A DNA stretch of 64,000 nt from Lysobacterales bacterium. GTDB lineage: Bacteria; Pseudomonadota; Gammaproteobacteria; Xanthomonadales; Xanthomonadaceae. Within the stretch, counting starts at the first letter, position 1; the number at the start of each line of letters is the position of its first letter. The notes beneath the pieces are model-generated. The model was given only the letters and a program-made list of their open reading frames with translations. It was not told the DNA's origin and made no database searches. Both the position numbers and the translations under genes were made by a program. Below are positions 54,150 to 63,085 of this stretch, piece after piece. The stretch covers positions 98,706 to 162,705 of the forward strand of contig JAFLDZ010000006.1 of assembly GCA_017302135.1 (NCBI GenBank). Direction: 5' to 3'.

Positions 54150-56531
54150 ATGGACGACAACAGCCGGTTCTTCCCTGGCCATTCGCCACTGGCGCGCCAG
54201 TCCGCAGACAAGACTTTCGAGTCGATCCGCCGCGACGCGGTGACATCGCTCTCGGGCGTGCTCGCGGGCTTCTGGGGCGATATCGAAGAGCAGGTACGGC
54301 TCGCCGCCATCGCCAGTCATGAGAACAGCGCGATCTACGACGACCGGATCGCGATCCGGCTGTTGAACCAGCGCGCACTGGAACTGGCGAACCGCTATCG
54401 CGAATCGCTGGAAACCGCATTCGACCAGTGGCGCAATCCGCGCCCGCGCGCGGTGATCGACAACAAGGGCATGAGCCTGATGTCCGAGGCCCAGCTCGAA
54501 GTGCATCTGTCCGGCCAGCAGATCGTCGAACTGCTCGAACACCAGCTGATGCACCCGCTGCACCTGATGCACCAGCGGCTCGATTCGCTCGCCACCGCGC
54601 TCGGCCTGCCGCGGCAGGCGCCGGAAACCAACCCGCTGCGCCCGGATGTGCCGGTCACCGCGCTGGTCAAACTGTTCAACGAAGACGATCTCACCCCGGA
54701 ACTGCGCCGGCTGATCTTCCTGCAGTTGGAGAAGCGCCTGTCGAAGGTGCTGGATGAGCTGTACACCAAGATCAATACCGTGTTGGAACAGGGTTTCGCG
54801 CCGCGGGACATGCCGATGGCGCCTTCCGCGCCCGCCATGGCGCCGTCGGCGGGCTGGACTCCCGATGGTGGTCTGGCCGAAAGCCGCGGTACGCAGCAGG
54901 GCAGCTTTCAACAGGGCAGCTTTCAACAGGGCAATCCTCAACAGGTCAACTACCAGCAGGGCAACTATCCACAAGGCGGTCAGGCCGGTTACGGTCAGAC
55001 GCCGAACCTGCCCTGGGGCTTCGGCGGTCAAGCGCCGGACGGTGGCCAGTCCATGGCCGGCGGCCTGCTTGCCGACGGTAGCGGCCGGCCGCTGCGCTAT
55101 CGTGAAGACGTCCATCAGCAACTGCGTGCATGGCGCCAGACCGTGCTGCGCCCGGGTTCGATGATGCCGTCGGCCGCATCCGTGTCGGGCGTGCGCGTGC
55201 TTGCGCCTCAGGAACTGCTCGGCATTGCCGCGATGCTGCAGGGCGACGATCCGGCGCCCTACGTCCGTGCGCTGGCGGGCGACGATTCCCGCCCGCTGTC
55301 GGCGGTGATCCGCGACCAGATCGTCAGCGGTTCGCGCCAGCTCGGCTACGACCCCACCCAGACCCGCTTCAGCGAACTGGACGAGGATGCGATCGACCTC
55401 GTCGGCATCCTGTTGCAGACCCTTTCCCGCAGCCATGCCACGCTGCAGCGCTCGCGTGCGCTGTACGGTCGCCTGGTGGCGCCGTACCTCAAACTGGCGC
55501 TGAGCGACGACAGCCTGTTCGATCAGCGCGCCCATCCCGGCCGCAAGCTGCTCGAAGCCTTGAGCGAAGCCTGCGACGGCAATACCGGCGATTCGCCGCA
55601 GGATCAGCAGACCCTGACCCACGCCGAACTGGCGGTGGAGCGCGTGGTCGAGGATTACCGCGACGACAAGGCGATCTTCGAGCTGGCCGCCAGCGAACTG
55701 CGCGATCATCTCGACCAGCAGAAGCGGATGCGCGAAGTCGCCGAGCAGCGTGCCGCCGATGCGGTCAGCGGCCGCGAGCGCCTGCAGCATGCGCGCCGCG
55801 CGGTCGATGAACTGCTGGGCTCGCGCCTCGGCCAGCGCCCGCTGACCGACGGCATCGCCGAGTTCCTCACCGGCCACTGGCGCCATCATCTGGTCCAGAC
55901 CTGGCTGCGCGAAGGTCCGAGTTCGGCCCAGTACCTGTCTGCGGTGGCGGTCGGTGAGAGCTTGATCCAGATCGACGCCGATGCCGCGCGCGCCGAGGGG
56001 GCAAGGGTGGCCGACAAGATCCTCGAACTGCAGGGACCGCTCGGTCGCTGCTATGCGAGCTGCGGCCTCGATGCGGTCGCCGCGCGCGATTCGCTGTCGA
56101 AGATCGTGACCGCGCTGGCCTTCCCGGACCAGTCGCGCGCGCTGCACCCGGTGCCGGTGGAAGACTCTGCGGTCGAAGTCAGCGACGCGGCGAACTGGGG
56201 CGGATTGCGGGTGGTCGGCGGTACCGACAGCATCGATTACGATCTGTCGATCGCGGCCCGTATGCGCCGTCTGCGGGTCGGCCAGAACCTGCGCCTGATC
56301 GAGGACGACGGTCGCGAAAGCGCCGCGCGCATCGCCTGGGTCAGCCCGCTCACGTCGCGCTTCCTGATCGTCAACCGTCGCGGCATGCGCAAGCTGGTGG
56401 TCTCGCCGGAAGAGCTCGCCGCGCTGGTCGCCAAGGGACGGGTGAGCCTGCGCTCCTCCGAGGCCCCCTTCGACGAGGCCCTGCGCGACATGTGGCAACA
56501 GCTCAGTCAGACCCGCGCCGCCGTCGGCTGA
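54150..56531 (+). CDS. DUF1631 family protein (second copy)
   Basis: A 793-residue DUF1631 protein. The helical N-terminal ~240 residues are followed by a Gly/Gln/Asn-rich disordered segment (~248-305) with GSFQQ/GNYQQ repeats, then a long helical region. A C-terminal block 'RIAWVSPLTSRFLIVNRRG' aligns with the first copy at 33362. The two copies differ greatly elsewhere, so the duplication is old. Function unknown. The gene stands alone between divergent nitroreductase and pntAA. Confidence 0.85.
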   Translation: MDDNSRFFPGHSPLARQSADKTFESIRRDAVTSLSGVLAGFWGDIEEQVRLAAIASHENSAIYDDRIAIRLLNQRALELANRYRESLETAFDQWRNPRPRAVIDNKGMSLMSEAQLEVHLSGQQIVELLEHQLMHPLHLMHQRLDSLATALGLPRQAPETNPLRPDVPVTALVKLFNEDDLTPELRRLIFLQLEKRLSKVLDELYTKINTVLEQGFAPRDMPMAPSAPAMAPSAGWTPDGGLAESRGTQQGSFQQGSFQQGNPQQVNYQQGNYPQGGQAGYGQTPNLPWGFGGQAPDGGQSMAGGLLADGSGRPLRYREDVHQQLRAWRQTVLRPGSMMPSAASVSGVRVLAPQELLGIAAMLQGDDPAPYVRALAGDDSRPLSAVIRDQIVSGSRQLGYDPTQTRFSELDEDAIDLVGILLQTLSRSHATLQRSRALYGRLVAPYLKLALSDDSLFDQRAHPGRKLLEALSEACDGNTGDSPQDQQTLTHAELAVERVVEDYRDDKAIFELAASELRDHLDQQKRMREVAEQRAADAVSGRERLQHARRAVDELLGSRLGQRPLTDGIAEFLTGHWRHHLVQTWLREGPSSAQYLSAVAVGESLIQIDADAARAEGARVADKILELQGPLGRCYASCGLDAVAARDSLSKIVTALAFPDQSRALHPVPVEDSAVEVSDAANWGGLRVVGGTDSIDYDLSIAARMRRLRVGQNLRLIEDDGRESAARIAWVSPLTSRFLIVNRRGMRKLVVSPEELAALVAKGRVSLRSSEAPFDEALRDMWQQLSQTRAAVG
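54892..54990 (+). repeat. In-frame Gln/Asn-rich repeat in the DUF1631 gene
   Basis: Repeats of a 15-bp unit CAGGGCAGCTTTCAA and variants (for example CAGGGCAATCCTCAA and CAGGGCAACTATCCA) encode QGSFQQGSFQQGNPQQ-like sequence. It lies in the disordered linker between two helical parts and is prion-like in composition. Confidence 0.7.
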
Positions 56532-56672
56532 GCGGGTGCCGCAAGCGTTTGATTTGAAGGCCGTCGACGCGAACCGTCGGCGGCCTCTGCTTTTGTGGCC
56601 GGGGCCGGATCGTGAAGTCGGATCCACCTGCTACGATGCCGACAACCGACGCGGATCGATGGGGAGCAGGCA

Positions 56673-57827
56673 ATGGCGGCAGCAGGTGCGGACACAGTGA
56701 CGGAGACGGCCGTCGACGCCGTTGTGGCGAAAGTGACCATCGGCGCGGTGCGCGAGACCGCCCCCGGCGAACGGCGCGTGGCGCTGACACCCGAGACCTG
56801 CAAGAAACTCACGGCCGCAGGCGCCAGCGTGCGCATCGAGCGCGGCCTCGGCGACGGCGCGCACGCATCCGACGCCGCTTACGCCGATGCCGGAGCCGAA
56901 GTCGTCGACAGCGCCGATGCGGTGCTGGCGTCCGCCGATATCGTGGTCTGCGTGCAGCCGCCATCGGCGCAGGCGATCGCTTCGATGAAATCCGGCGCGG
57001 TGCTGGTCGGCATGCTGCAGCCGCAGGGCGACGCCGCTCGCGGTGAGGCCATCGTCTCGCGCGGGATCGTCGCGTTTCCGCTGGAACGTCTGCCGCGTAC
57101 CACTCGCGCGCAGGCCATGGATATCCTCAGCTCGCAGGCCGGCATGGCCGGTTACAAGGCGATGCTGATCGCCGCGCAGCTCGCGCCGCGCTTCTTCCCG
57201 ATGCTCACCACCGCCGCCGGCACCATCCGCCCGTCGAAGGTGCTGGTGATCGGTGCCGGCGTCGCCGGTCTGCAGGCGATCGCCACCGCGAAGCGCCTCG
57301 GCGCCCAGGTCGAAGGCTTCGACGTGCGCCCGGAAACCCGCGAACAGATCGAATCGCTCGGCGGCAAATTCCTCGATCTCGGCGTCAGCGCCGCAGGCGA
57401 GGGCGGCTACGCCCGCCAGCTCACCGACGAGGAGCGCGCCCTGCAGCAGCAGCGCCTCGCCGATCATCTGAAGAACATCGACGTGATCGTCGCCACCGCC
57501 GCCGTGCCCGGCCGCCCGGCGCCGAAGATCGTCAGCGCGGCGATGGTGGCCGGCATGAAACCCGGCAGCGTGATCGTCGATCTGGCCGCGGAAACCGGCG
57601 GCAACTGCGAACTCACCGTGCCGGGCGACAACGTCGTCCACGGCGGCGTGACCGTGTCCGGCCCGCTCAACCTCGCCAGCAGCGGCGCGATGCACGCCAG
57701 CGACATGTTCGCGCGCAACGTCTTCAACTTCGTGTCGCTGCTGCTGAAGAAGGACGGCTCGCTGCATTTCGACTGGAACGACGAATTGCTGGCGAAGACG
57801 GTCTGGCCGGAGCGCGCGGCAGGCTGA
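56673..57827 (+). CDS. pntAA: NAD(P) transhydrogenase subunit alpha part 1
   Basis: A 384-residue soluble NAD(H)-binding domain I of proton-translocating transhydrogenase. After a ~25-residue Ala/Val-rich lead come 'IGAVRETAPGERRVALTPET' and 'KVLVIGAGVAGLQAIATAKR' (Rossmann). The proline-rich 'RPAPKIVSAAMVAGMKPGSV' and 'AETGGNCELT' follow. Split-type genes are normally followed by the membrane subunits pntAB and pntB. Here the next gene is unrelated, so the partners must be elsewhere or lost. RBS GGGAG precedes the ATG. Confidence 0.92.
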   Translation: MAAAGADTVTETAVDAVVAKVTIGAVRETAPGERRVALTPETCKKLTAAGASVRIERGLGDGAHASDAAYADAGAEVVDSADAVLASADIVVCVQPPSAQAIASMKSGAVLVGMLQPQGDAARGEAIVSRGIVAFPLERLPRTTRAQAMDILSSQAGMAGYKAMLIAAQLAPRFFPMLTTAAGTIRPSKVLVIGAGVAGLQAIATAKRLGAQVEGFDVRPETREQIESLGGKFLDLGVSAAGEGGYARQLTDEERALQQQRLADHLKNIDVIVATAAVPGRPAPKIVSAAMVAGMKPGSVIVDLAAETGGNCELTVPGDNVVHGGVTVSGPLNLASSGAMHASDMFARNVFNFVSLLLKKDGSLHFDWNDELLAKTVWPERAAG

Positions 57828-57997
57828 TGCTTGCAGGGGTCCCGGCGTGCCGGGACCGTCGTCGCGTGTTCGGCGCTATGCTTGTGGTCTGGCGTAGGGG
57901 GCGTCGGCATATCCGCTCGAGGTTGTCGCGATCAGCGGAATTTCTTGTTCGCGGGGCGCCCACCGGGCGACCTGCCCAGCTACCGAGGAGGTGCGCC

Positions 57998-58714
57998 ATG
58001 CCCGATCCGACCGAGTATCCCAAGCCCCCTTCTCCCGAAGACGAGGACCTGCGTCCGCAAGCGTCCGCGATGGCTGACGACTCCGATGCGGATATCGAGA
58101 CTGATGTCGAGGCGGAGGACGACGGGACCGAAGGCACGGCATCGAACAGCCCGCTGAGCGGTACGACGTCGAGCAGTACCTCGAGCAATGCATCGGGCAG
58201 TACCTCAAGCAGTACGTCGGGCGGCACCGCGCGCGGCATCGACGAACATGCCATCGAGAAGTGGACCCCGGAACAGCAGAAGGTCTTCAATTCGGTCAAG
58301 GACAAAGTGCAGGAACTGGGCATCGCCAAGGACGACGTGCAGCGCATCGCCGCGTTCAGCGTGCTGCAGTTCATCGCCGAAAAAGACCGCAAGCCCGACA
58401 CCCGGGTCGATCGCGTGCAGGCGGTGAACGCCAACGGCGACACCATCGTGCGCATGGAGAACATGAAGTACGGCGACCGCGAGCCGATCTTCACCAACGA
58501 TGTGCGGATGAAGGATGCCCCGGCGTTCGATCAGAGCGCGGCGCAGATCGAACAGGCCAACCAGCGACTGCAAGGCAAGTCCGCCGAACAGAACATCGCC
58601 ATGCAACAGCAGAACCAGGACAACAATCAGCGCGAGCGGATGAACGCCCTGCAGGCGACCGAAGACCAGATCATGGCGCGGGTGCAGTCGTCGAATTCGG
58701 CGATCAGGCGCTGA
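57998..58714 (+). CDS. Unknown protein with Ser/Thr/Gly linker and XVIPCD-like tail
   Basis: A 238-residue protein, RBS GAGGAGGT before the ATG. Residues ~1-45 are acidic, ~46-80 are a Ser/Thr/Gly-rich linker ('GTTSSSTSSNASGSTSSS'). Residues ~85-195 are helical with 'TRVDRVQAVNANGDTIVRME' and a later 'AAQIEQANQRLQG', then a Gln-rich tail ('NIAMQQQNQDNNQ'). The layout (helices, a [I/V]D[H/R]V strand, then an A..Q helix and Gln-rich end) resembles the XVIPCD, but the FAVQG motif is absent. It carries no recognisable toxin domain. No signal peptide. Placement behind pntAA suggests insertion. Function unknown. Confidence 0.6.
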   Translation: MPDPTEYPKPPSPEDEDLRPQASAMADDSDADIETDVEAEDDGTEGTASNSPLSGTTSSSTSSNASGSTSSSTSGGTARGIDEHAIEKWTPEQQKVFNSVKDKVQELGIAKDDVQRIAAFSVLQFIAEKDRKPDTRVDRVQAVNANGDTIVRMENMKYGDREPIFTNDVRMKDAPAFDQSAAQIEQANQRLQGKSAEQNIAMQQQNQDNNQRERMNALQATEDQIMARVQSSNSAIRR

Positions 58715-58770
58715 TGGAAGATTGAAGCCGGGCTGTATCGTTCGCCGTCCGCGAACTGCGTTGCGTGCAA

Positions 58771-58800
58771 AAAAACAACGGCGCCTTCCGGCGCCGTTGT
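58771..58800 (-). terminator. Intrinsic terminator of the M28 peptidase gene
   Basis: On the minus strand ACAACGGCGCC and GGCGCCGTTGT form an 11-bp stem with a four-base loop, followed by seven Ts. It lies 21 bp after the peptidase stop. The plus-strand gene ending at 58714 may use the same stem. Confidence 0.85.
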
Positions 58801-58820
58801 CGTCTCCGCATCGCGACGGA

Positions 58821-60581
58821 TTATTTCGCGGGTACTGCTGCTGCCGTCGCCGGTGTCTTCGCCGCCATCATCGCATCGCGCGCGGCGCGGAACGGGTTGT
58901 CGGCGTACCAGTTCGGCCACTTGTCGTCGAACGCCAAGGCCAGACCGACTTCATACACGGCAGCGAGATCCTGCATCGTGCCATCGAGTTTCCAGGTGGC
59001 CGCGTCGTACTGGTCGCTGGGCTTGTGGTAGTGGTTTTCGTTGTACATTTTTCCCGCCGCTTCGCCCGCCGCCGTGCCGCCGTCGAGCAGATCGGTGCCG
59101 CCGTCGGGATACAGCGCCGGCACGCCGGCCTTGGCGAAGTTGAAATGATCGGAGCGGAAGTAGTAGCCGCCGGCCGGATTCGATTCCTCCACCAATTTGC
59201 GGCCTTGACGCTCGGCGATCGGCTTGAGGATGTCTTCCAGTTCCGAATTGCCCATGCCGACCACGGTGAGGTCGCGGGTGCGGCCGGCCACGCTCATCGC
59301 GTCGAGATTGATCACGCCAACCGTGTTTTCCAGCGGAATGCTCGGATGCGCGACGTAATACTTCGACCCCAGCAAGCCGGATTCCTCCAGCGTCACCGCC
59401 GCGAACAGCACCGACCGCTTCGGTTTCGCGCCCTTCGCCAGCAGTTCGGCGATTTCCAGAATGCCGGCGACGCCGGTCGCGTTGTCGATCGCACCGTTGT
59501 AGATGGTGTCGCCCGAACCGTCCGGATTCTTCTCGTCGATGTGGTGACCCAGATGGTCCCAATGCGCCATGTAGACGATCGCTTCGTTCGGCGTTTCCGC
59601 GCCAGGCAGCAGCGCCAGCACGTTGCGCGATTCCTTCTCGGCGATGGTGCTCTTCAGCGTGACGCTCGCCTTCGCCGGCATCGGCATCGGCTTGAAGCCG
59701 CGTTTGCCGGCGGCAGCGCGCATCTTCTCCAGATCCAGCCCCGCGTCGGCGAACAGCGCCTTCGCCTGCTCGCCGGTGATCCAGCCCTGCAGCGGCACGC
59801 GCGGCGCCGGGTCGTCGGCCGCGCGCAGATCGTACTGCGCACCGGACCATGAATTCTTCACCACGTCCCAACCGTACGACGCGCCCTCGGTGTCGTGGAT
59901 GATCAGCGCAGCGGCGGCGCCCTTGCGCCCGGCTTCCTCGAACTTGTACGTCCAGCGCCCGTAATAGGTCATGCGGTTGCCGTCGAACAGCGTCGGATCC
60001 TTGGCATGGAAACCCGGATCGTTGACGAACATCACCACGGTCTTGCCCTTCACATCGACGCCGGCGTAATCGTTCCACTGCTGCTCCGGCGCATCCACGC
60101 CGTAGCCCACGAACACCAGATCGCTCGCGTCGATCTTCACCTCGGGCTGGCCGGTACGCGTACCGATCACCATGTCGGTGCCGAACTTCAGCGCATGCGG
60201 TTTGCCCTTGACGTCGATGGTCATCGTCGTCGCTTCATCGGCGGTGGTTTCCATCATCGGCACGGTCTGGAAATAACTGTCGCCGTTGCCGGGCTTCAGA
60301 CCGATGCGCTGGAACTGCGCCTTCAGATATTCGACGGTCTTGTCCTCGCCCGGCGTCCCCGGCGCACGGCCCTCGAATTCGTCCGACGCCAGCACGCGCA
60401 CGTGCTCAGCGAAATCGTCCGGTGTGATCGCGTCCTTGAATGCGAAGCCGGGCTCGGCCGGCGTTTCGACCGCAGGCGCAGCGGGCGCTTCGGCGTCCGG
60501 CTTGCAGGCGGTGAGTGCGGCGGTGGCGGCGAGGGTCAACAGCAGAACTTTCGGGAACAGGATTGGCGGAGAACAGCGCAT
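58821..60581 (-). CDS. M28-family metallopeptidase lipoprotein with PA domain
   Basis: A 586-residue exported peptidase. The N-terminal lipobox is 'LLLTLAATAALTACKPDAEA'. A protease-associated domain (~140-280, 'VFVGYGVDAPEQQWNDYAGV') is inserted before the M28 core. The core has zinc motifs 'MAHWDHLG', 'NGAIDNATGVAGI', 'LEESGLLGS' and 'DHFNFAKAGVPALYPDGG'. Such enzymes are aminopeptidases for nutrient or dipeptide scavenging in the periplasm or outer membrane. The ATG at 60581 places the signal at the N-terminus. Confidence 0.93.
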   Translation of the reverse strand: MRCSPPILFPKVLLLTLAATAALTACKPDAEAPAAPAVETPAEPGFAFKDAITPDDFAEHVRVLASDEFEGRAPGTPGEDKTVEYLKAQFQRIGLKPGNGDSYFQTVPMMETTADEATTMTIDVKGKPHALKFGTDMVIGTRTGQPEVKIDASDLVFVGYGVDAPEQQWNDYAGVDVKGKTVVMFVNDPGFHAKDPTLFDGNRMTYYGRWTYKFEEAGRKGAAAALIIHDTEGASYGWDVVKNSWSGAQYDLRAADDPAPRVPLQGWITGEQAKALFADAGLDLEKMRAAAGKRGFKPMPMPAKASVTLKSTIAEKESRNVLALLPGAETPNEAIVYMAHWDHLGHHIDEKNPDGSGDTIYNGAIDNATGVAGILEIAELLAKGAKPKRSVLFAAVTLEESGLLGSKYYVAHPSIPLENTVGVINLDAMSVAGRTRDLTVVGMGNSELEDILKPIAERQGRKLVEESNPAGGYYFRSDHFNFAKAGVPALYPDGGTDLLDGGTAAGEAAGKMYNENHYHKPSDQYDAATWKLDGTMQDLAAVYEVGLALAFDDKWPNWYADNPFRAARDAMMAAKTPATAAAVPAK

Positions 60582-60669
60582 CGGAGGCTTCCAGACAAAA
60601 CGGAAGCCGCGAGTGTACGACGCCCCGGCTGCCCGGGCGCCTGCCGGAAGGCAGGCGTCGGTTGGCCCA

Positions 60670-61395
60670 TCACTCCTTCGGCGCAGTCGCCCCGTCATAA
60701 CTCACCGCCGTCGCGCCGGTGACTTGGCCGATGCGCGCGGTCTTGTGCACGTAGAGATTCACTTCGCGCTTGAACACCATCGGGCCTTCGACCACGGCGT
60801 TGGGGCCGATGATGATCCGCAGCTTGCGCTGTTTGCTGCTGACCGGCATCCAGTTGCTGGTGGGCTTTTCGACGGTGATGCCGCCGTGGACGAACGAGCC
60901 GGCGCCGACGGTGATGTCGCCGTTGACGGTGCTGATGCTGCCGTGGACGTCGGTGTCGACCAGGCCGATCGCGCCGTTGACGGTTTCGACATCGCGGGCG
61001 ACATCGCCGCCGCGGTCGACGAAGACGCTGCCGTTGACGGTTTCGATCTTGGCGACGCGGCTCTGTTCGCCCAGGCGGATGCTGCCGTTGACCGTTTCCA
61101 GCGCGCCGGCCTTGGCCTTGTCGTCGGCCTTGATGCTGCCGTTGACGGTTTCGGCGTCGCCGACATTGGCGCCGGTTTCCAGATGCACGCTGCCGTTGAC
61201 GGTTTCGATGTCGCCGGTGTTGGCGCCGGCTTCGACGCGGATGCTGCCGTTGACGGTTTCCAGCGAGCCGTAGCTTTCGCCGGCCTGGGCGGTGATGCTG
61301 CCCATCACTTTCTCGATGTTCTTGCCGGCGAATGCGCTGGGCGCGACCAGGACCAGGGCGATGGCGGAGGCGAGGAGGAGTGGGGAATGGCGCAT
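60670..61395 (-). CDS. Secreted 'TVNGS' repeat protein (DUF4097-like beta solenoid)
   Basis: A 241-residue protein with signal peptide 'LLLASAIALVLVAPSAFA'. Most of it is a run of ~19-20-residue units each carrying [E/S]TVNG[S/D] (seven or eight units), followed by a C-terminal 'MVFKREVNLYVHKTARIGQV'. The units should stack as a beta-helix, similar to DUF4097/bactofilin-like adhesin folds. The ATG at 61395 has AGGT upstream; 61407 is possible. Role unknown; probably periplasmic. It stands alone between the peptidase and gpmI. Confidence 0.85.
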   Translation of the reverse strand: MRHSPLLLASAIALVLVAPSAFAGKNIEKVMGSITAQAGESYGSLETVNGSIRVEAGANTGDIETVNGSVHLETGANVGDAETVNGSIKADDKAKAGALETVNGSIRLGEQSRVAKIETVNGSVFVDRGGDVARDVETVNGAIGLVDTDVHGSISTVNGDITVGAGSFVHGGITVEKPTSNWMPVSSKQRKLRIIIGPNAVVEGPMVFKREVNLYVHKTARIGQVTGATAVSYDGATAPKE

Positions 61396-61477
61396 GGCGG
61401 ACCTCATGTGATGTGTGCTCGTGAACGTGAGCGGGCCGGTTCCGGCCCCGTGACGCGTAGGATGCGGGCGCTTCGCT

Positions 61478-61483
61478 ACAATC
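61478..61483 (+). promoter_or_regulatory. Possible -10 element upstream of gpmI
   Basis: TACAAT lies 34 bp before the gpmI start in the gap between divergent genes. No convincing -35 is seen at 16-18 bp, so this is tentative. Confidence 0.3.
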
Positions 61484-61516
61484 GCATCTGCCCTAAGTCA
61501 CAGCCCCGAAGGTCAC

Positions 61517-63085
61517 ATGCCCGCTGCCGCCCACCGTCCGAAGCCCGTCGTACTGCTCATCCTGGACGGCTGGGGCTATCGCGAGGACCCGGCCGACAAT
61601 GCGCTGGCGCTGGCCGATCTGCCGAACTGGCGCCGGCTCTGGGCGCAGCGCCCGCACACCCTGATCCACACCGAGGGCCGCCACGTCGGCTTGCCCGACG
61701 GACAAATGGGCAATTCCGAAGTCGGGCACATGAACCTCGGCGCCGGCCGGATCGTCTATCAGGACCTCACCCGCGTCGATGCCGCGATCGAGGACGGCAG
61801 TTTCTTCGCCAACACCGAACTGCGTGCGGCCTGCGCGGCGGCGAAGGCGTCCGGCGGCGTGCTGCACGTGATGGGCCTGCTGTCGCCCGGCGGCGTGCAC
61901 AGCCACGAACAACATATCTTCGCGATGCTCGATCTGGCCGCGCGCGAAGGCGTCGCCCGCGTCGCGGTGCATGCGTTTCTCGATGGCCGCGATACGCCGC
62001 CGCGTTCGGCCGAAGCCAGCCTGCGCGCGTTGCAGGCAAGGTGCGATGCGCTGGGCAATGCGCGCATCGCCACGGTCGGTGGCCGCTATTTCGCGATGGA
62101 CCGCGACAAACGCTGGGAACGGGTGCGTCTGGGCTGGGATGCGATCGTCGATGCGCAGGCCGTGCAACACGCGCCGGATGCACTGACCGCGCTCGCGGCG
62201 GCGTATGCGCGCGGCGAGAACGACGAGTTCGTCGCGCCGACCGTGCTTGATGGCACGCAGCCGATGCGCGACGGCGACGCGATCGTGTTCATGAATTTCC
62301 GCGCCGACCGCGCGCGTCAGCTTGCCGCCGCATTTGTTGATCCGACATTTGACGGCTTTCATACGCGACGTCCGCAGCTGTCGCGCTTCGTCTGTCTTTC
62401 CGAATACGATGCCAAGCTGCCGGCGCCGCTGGCGTTCGCGGCGGACGATCTGCGCAATACGCTGGGCGAAGTGCTGGCCGCGCACGGTTTGAGCCAGCTG
62501 CGCATCGCCGAAACCGAAAAATACGCGCACGTGACCTTCTTCTTCAGCGGTGGACGCGAAGCGGTGTATGCGGGCGAGGAACGCATCCTGATCCCAAGCC
62601 CGAAGGTCGCGACCTACGATCTGCAGCCGGAAATGAGCTGTCCCGAACTCACCGCGAAGCTGGTCGATGCCATCGCGTCCGCGCGTTTCGATGTGGTCGT
62701 GTGCAATATCGCCAACCCGGACATGGTCGGTCATACCGGCGATCTGCAGGCCGCGATCCTCGCTGCGCAGGCGGTGGACGTGGCGATCGGTGCGATCGAA
62801 ACCGCTGTGCATGTCGCCGGCGGCGCGCTGCTGGTCACGGCCGATCACGGCAACCTCGAAATGATGCGCGACCCCGAGACCGGTCAGCCGCATACCGCGC
62901 ACACCGTCGGCCCGGTACCGTTCGTTTATGTCGGTGATCGTCAAGGCGTGCAGTTGCGCAGCGGCGGCGCGCTGCGCGACGTGGCGCCGACGATGCTCGA
63001 TCTGCTCGGACTTCCGCAGCCGGCGGAGATGAGCGGGCGTTCCCTGCTGGACGCAGCACTGGATGCAGGACCGGGCGCCGGATGA
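61517..63085 (+). CDS. gpmI: 2,3-bisphosphoglycerate-independent phosphoglycerate mutase
   Basis: Manganese enzyme of glycolysis interconverting 3- and 2-phosphoglycerate. The 522 residues include 'VVLLILDGWGYRED', the phospho-serine motif 'MGNSEVGHMNLGAGR' (Ser67), 'NFRADRARQL' and 'VTADHGNLEMM'. It overlaps the next gene by 4 bp (ATGA). The gpmI-envC order is the same as in E. coli. Confidence 0.96.
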   Translation: MPAAAHRPKPVVLLILDGWGYREDPADNALALADLPNWRRLWAQRPHTLIHTEGRHVGLPDGQMGNSEVGHMNLGAGRIVYQDLTRVDAAIEDGSFFANTELRAACAAAKASGGVLHVMGLLSPGGVHSHEQHIFAMLDLAAREGVARVAVHAFLDGRDTPPRSAEASLRALQARCDALGNARIATVGGRYFAMDRDKRWERVRLGWDAIVDAQAVQHAPDALTALAAAYARGENDEFVAPTVLDGTQPMRDGDAIVFMNFRADRARQLAAAFVDPTFDGFHTRRPQLSRFVCLSEYDAKLPAPLAFAADDLRNTLGEVLAAHGLSQLRIAETEKYAHVTFFFSGGREAVYAGEERILIPSPKVATYDLQPEMSCPELTAKLVDAIASARFDVVVCNIANPDMVGHTGDLQAAILAAQAVDVAIGAIETAVHVAGGALLVTADHGNLEMMRDPETGQPHTAHTVGPVPFVYVGDRQGVQLRSGGALRDVAPTMLDLLGLPQPAEMSGRSLLDAALDAGPGAG

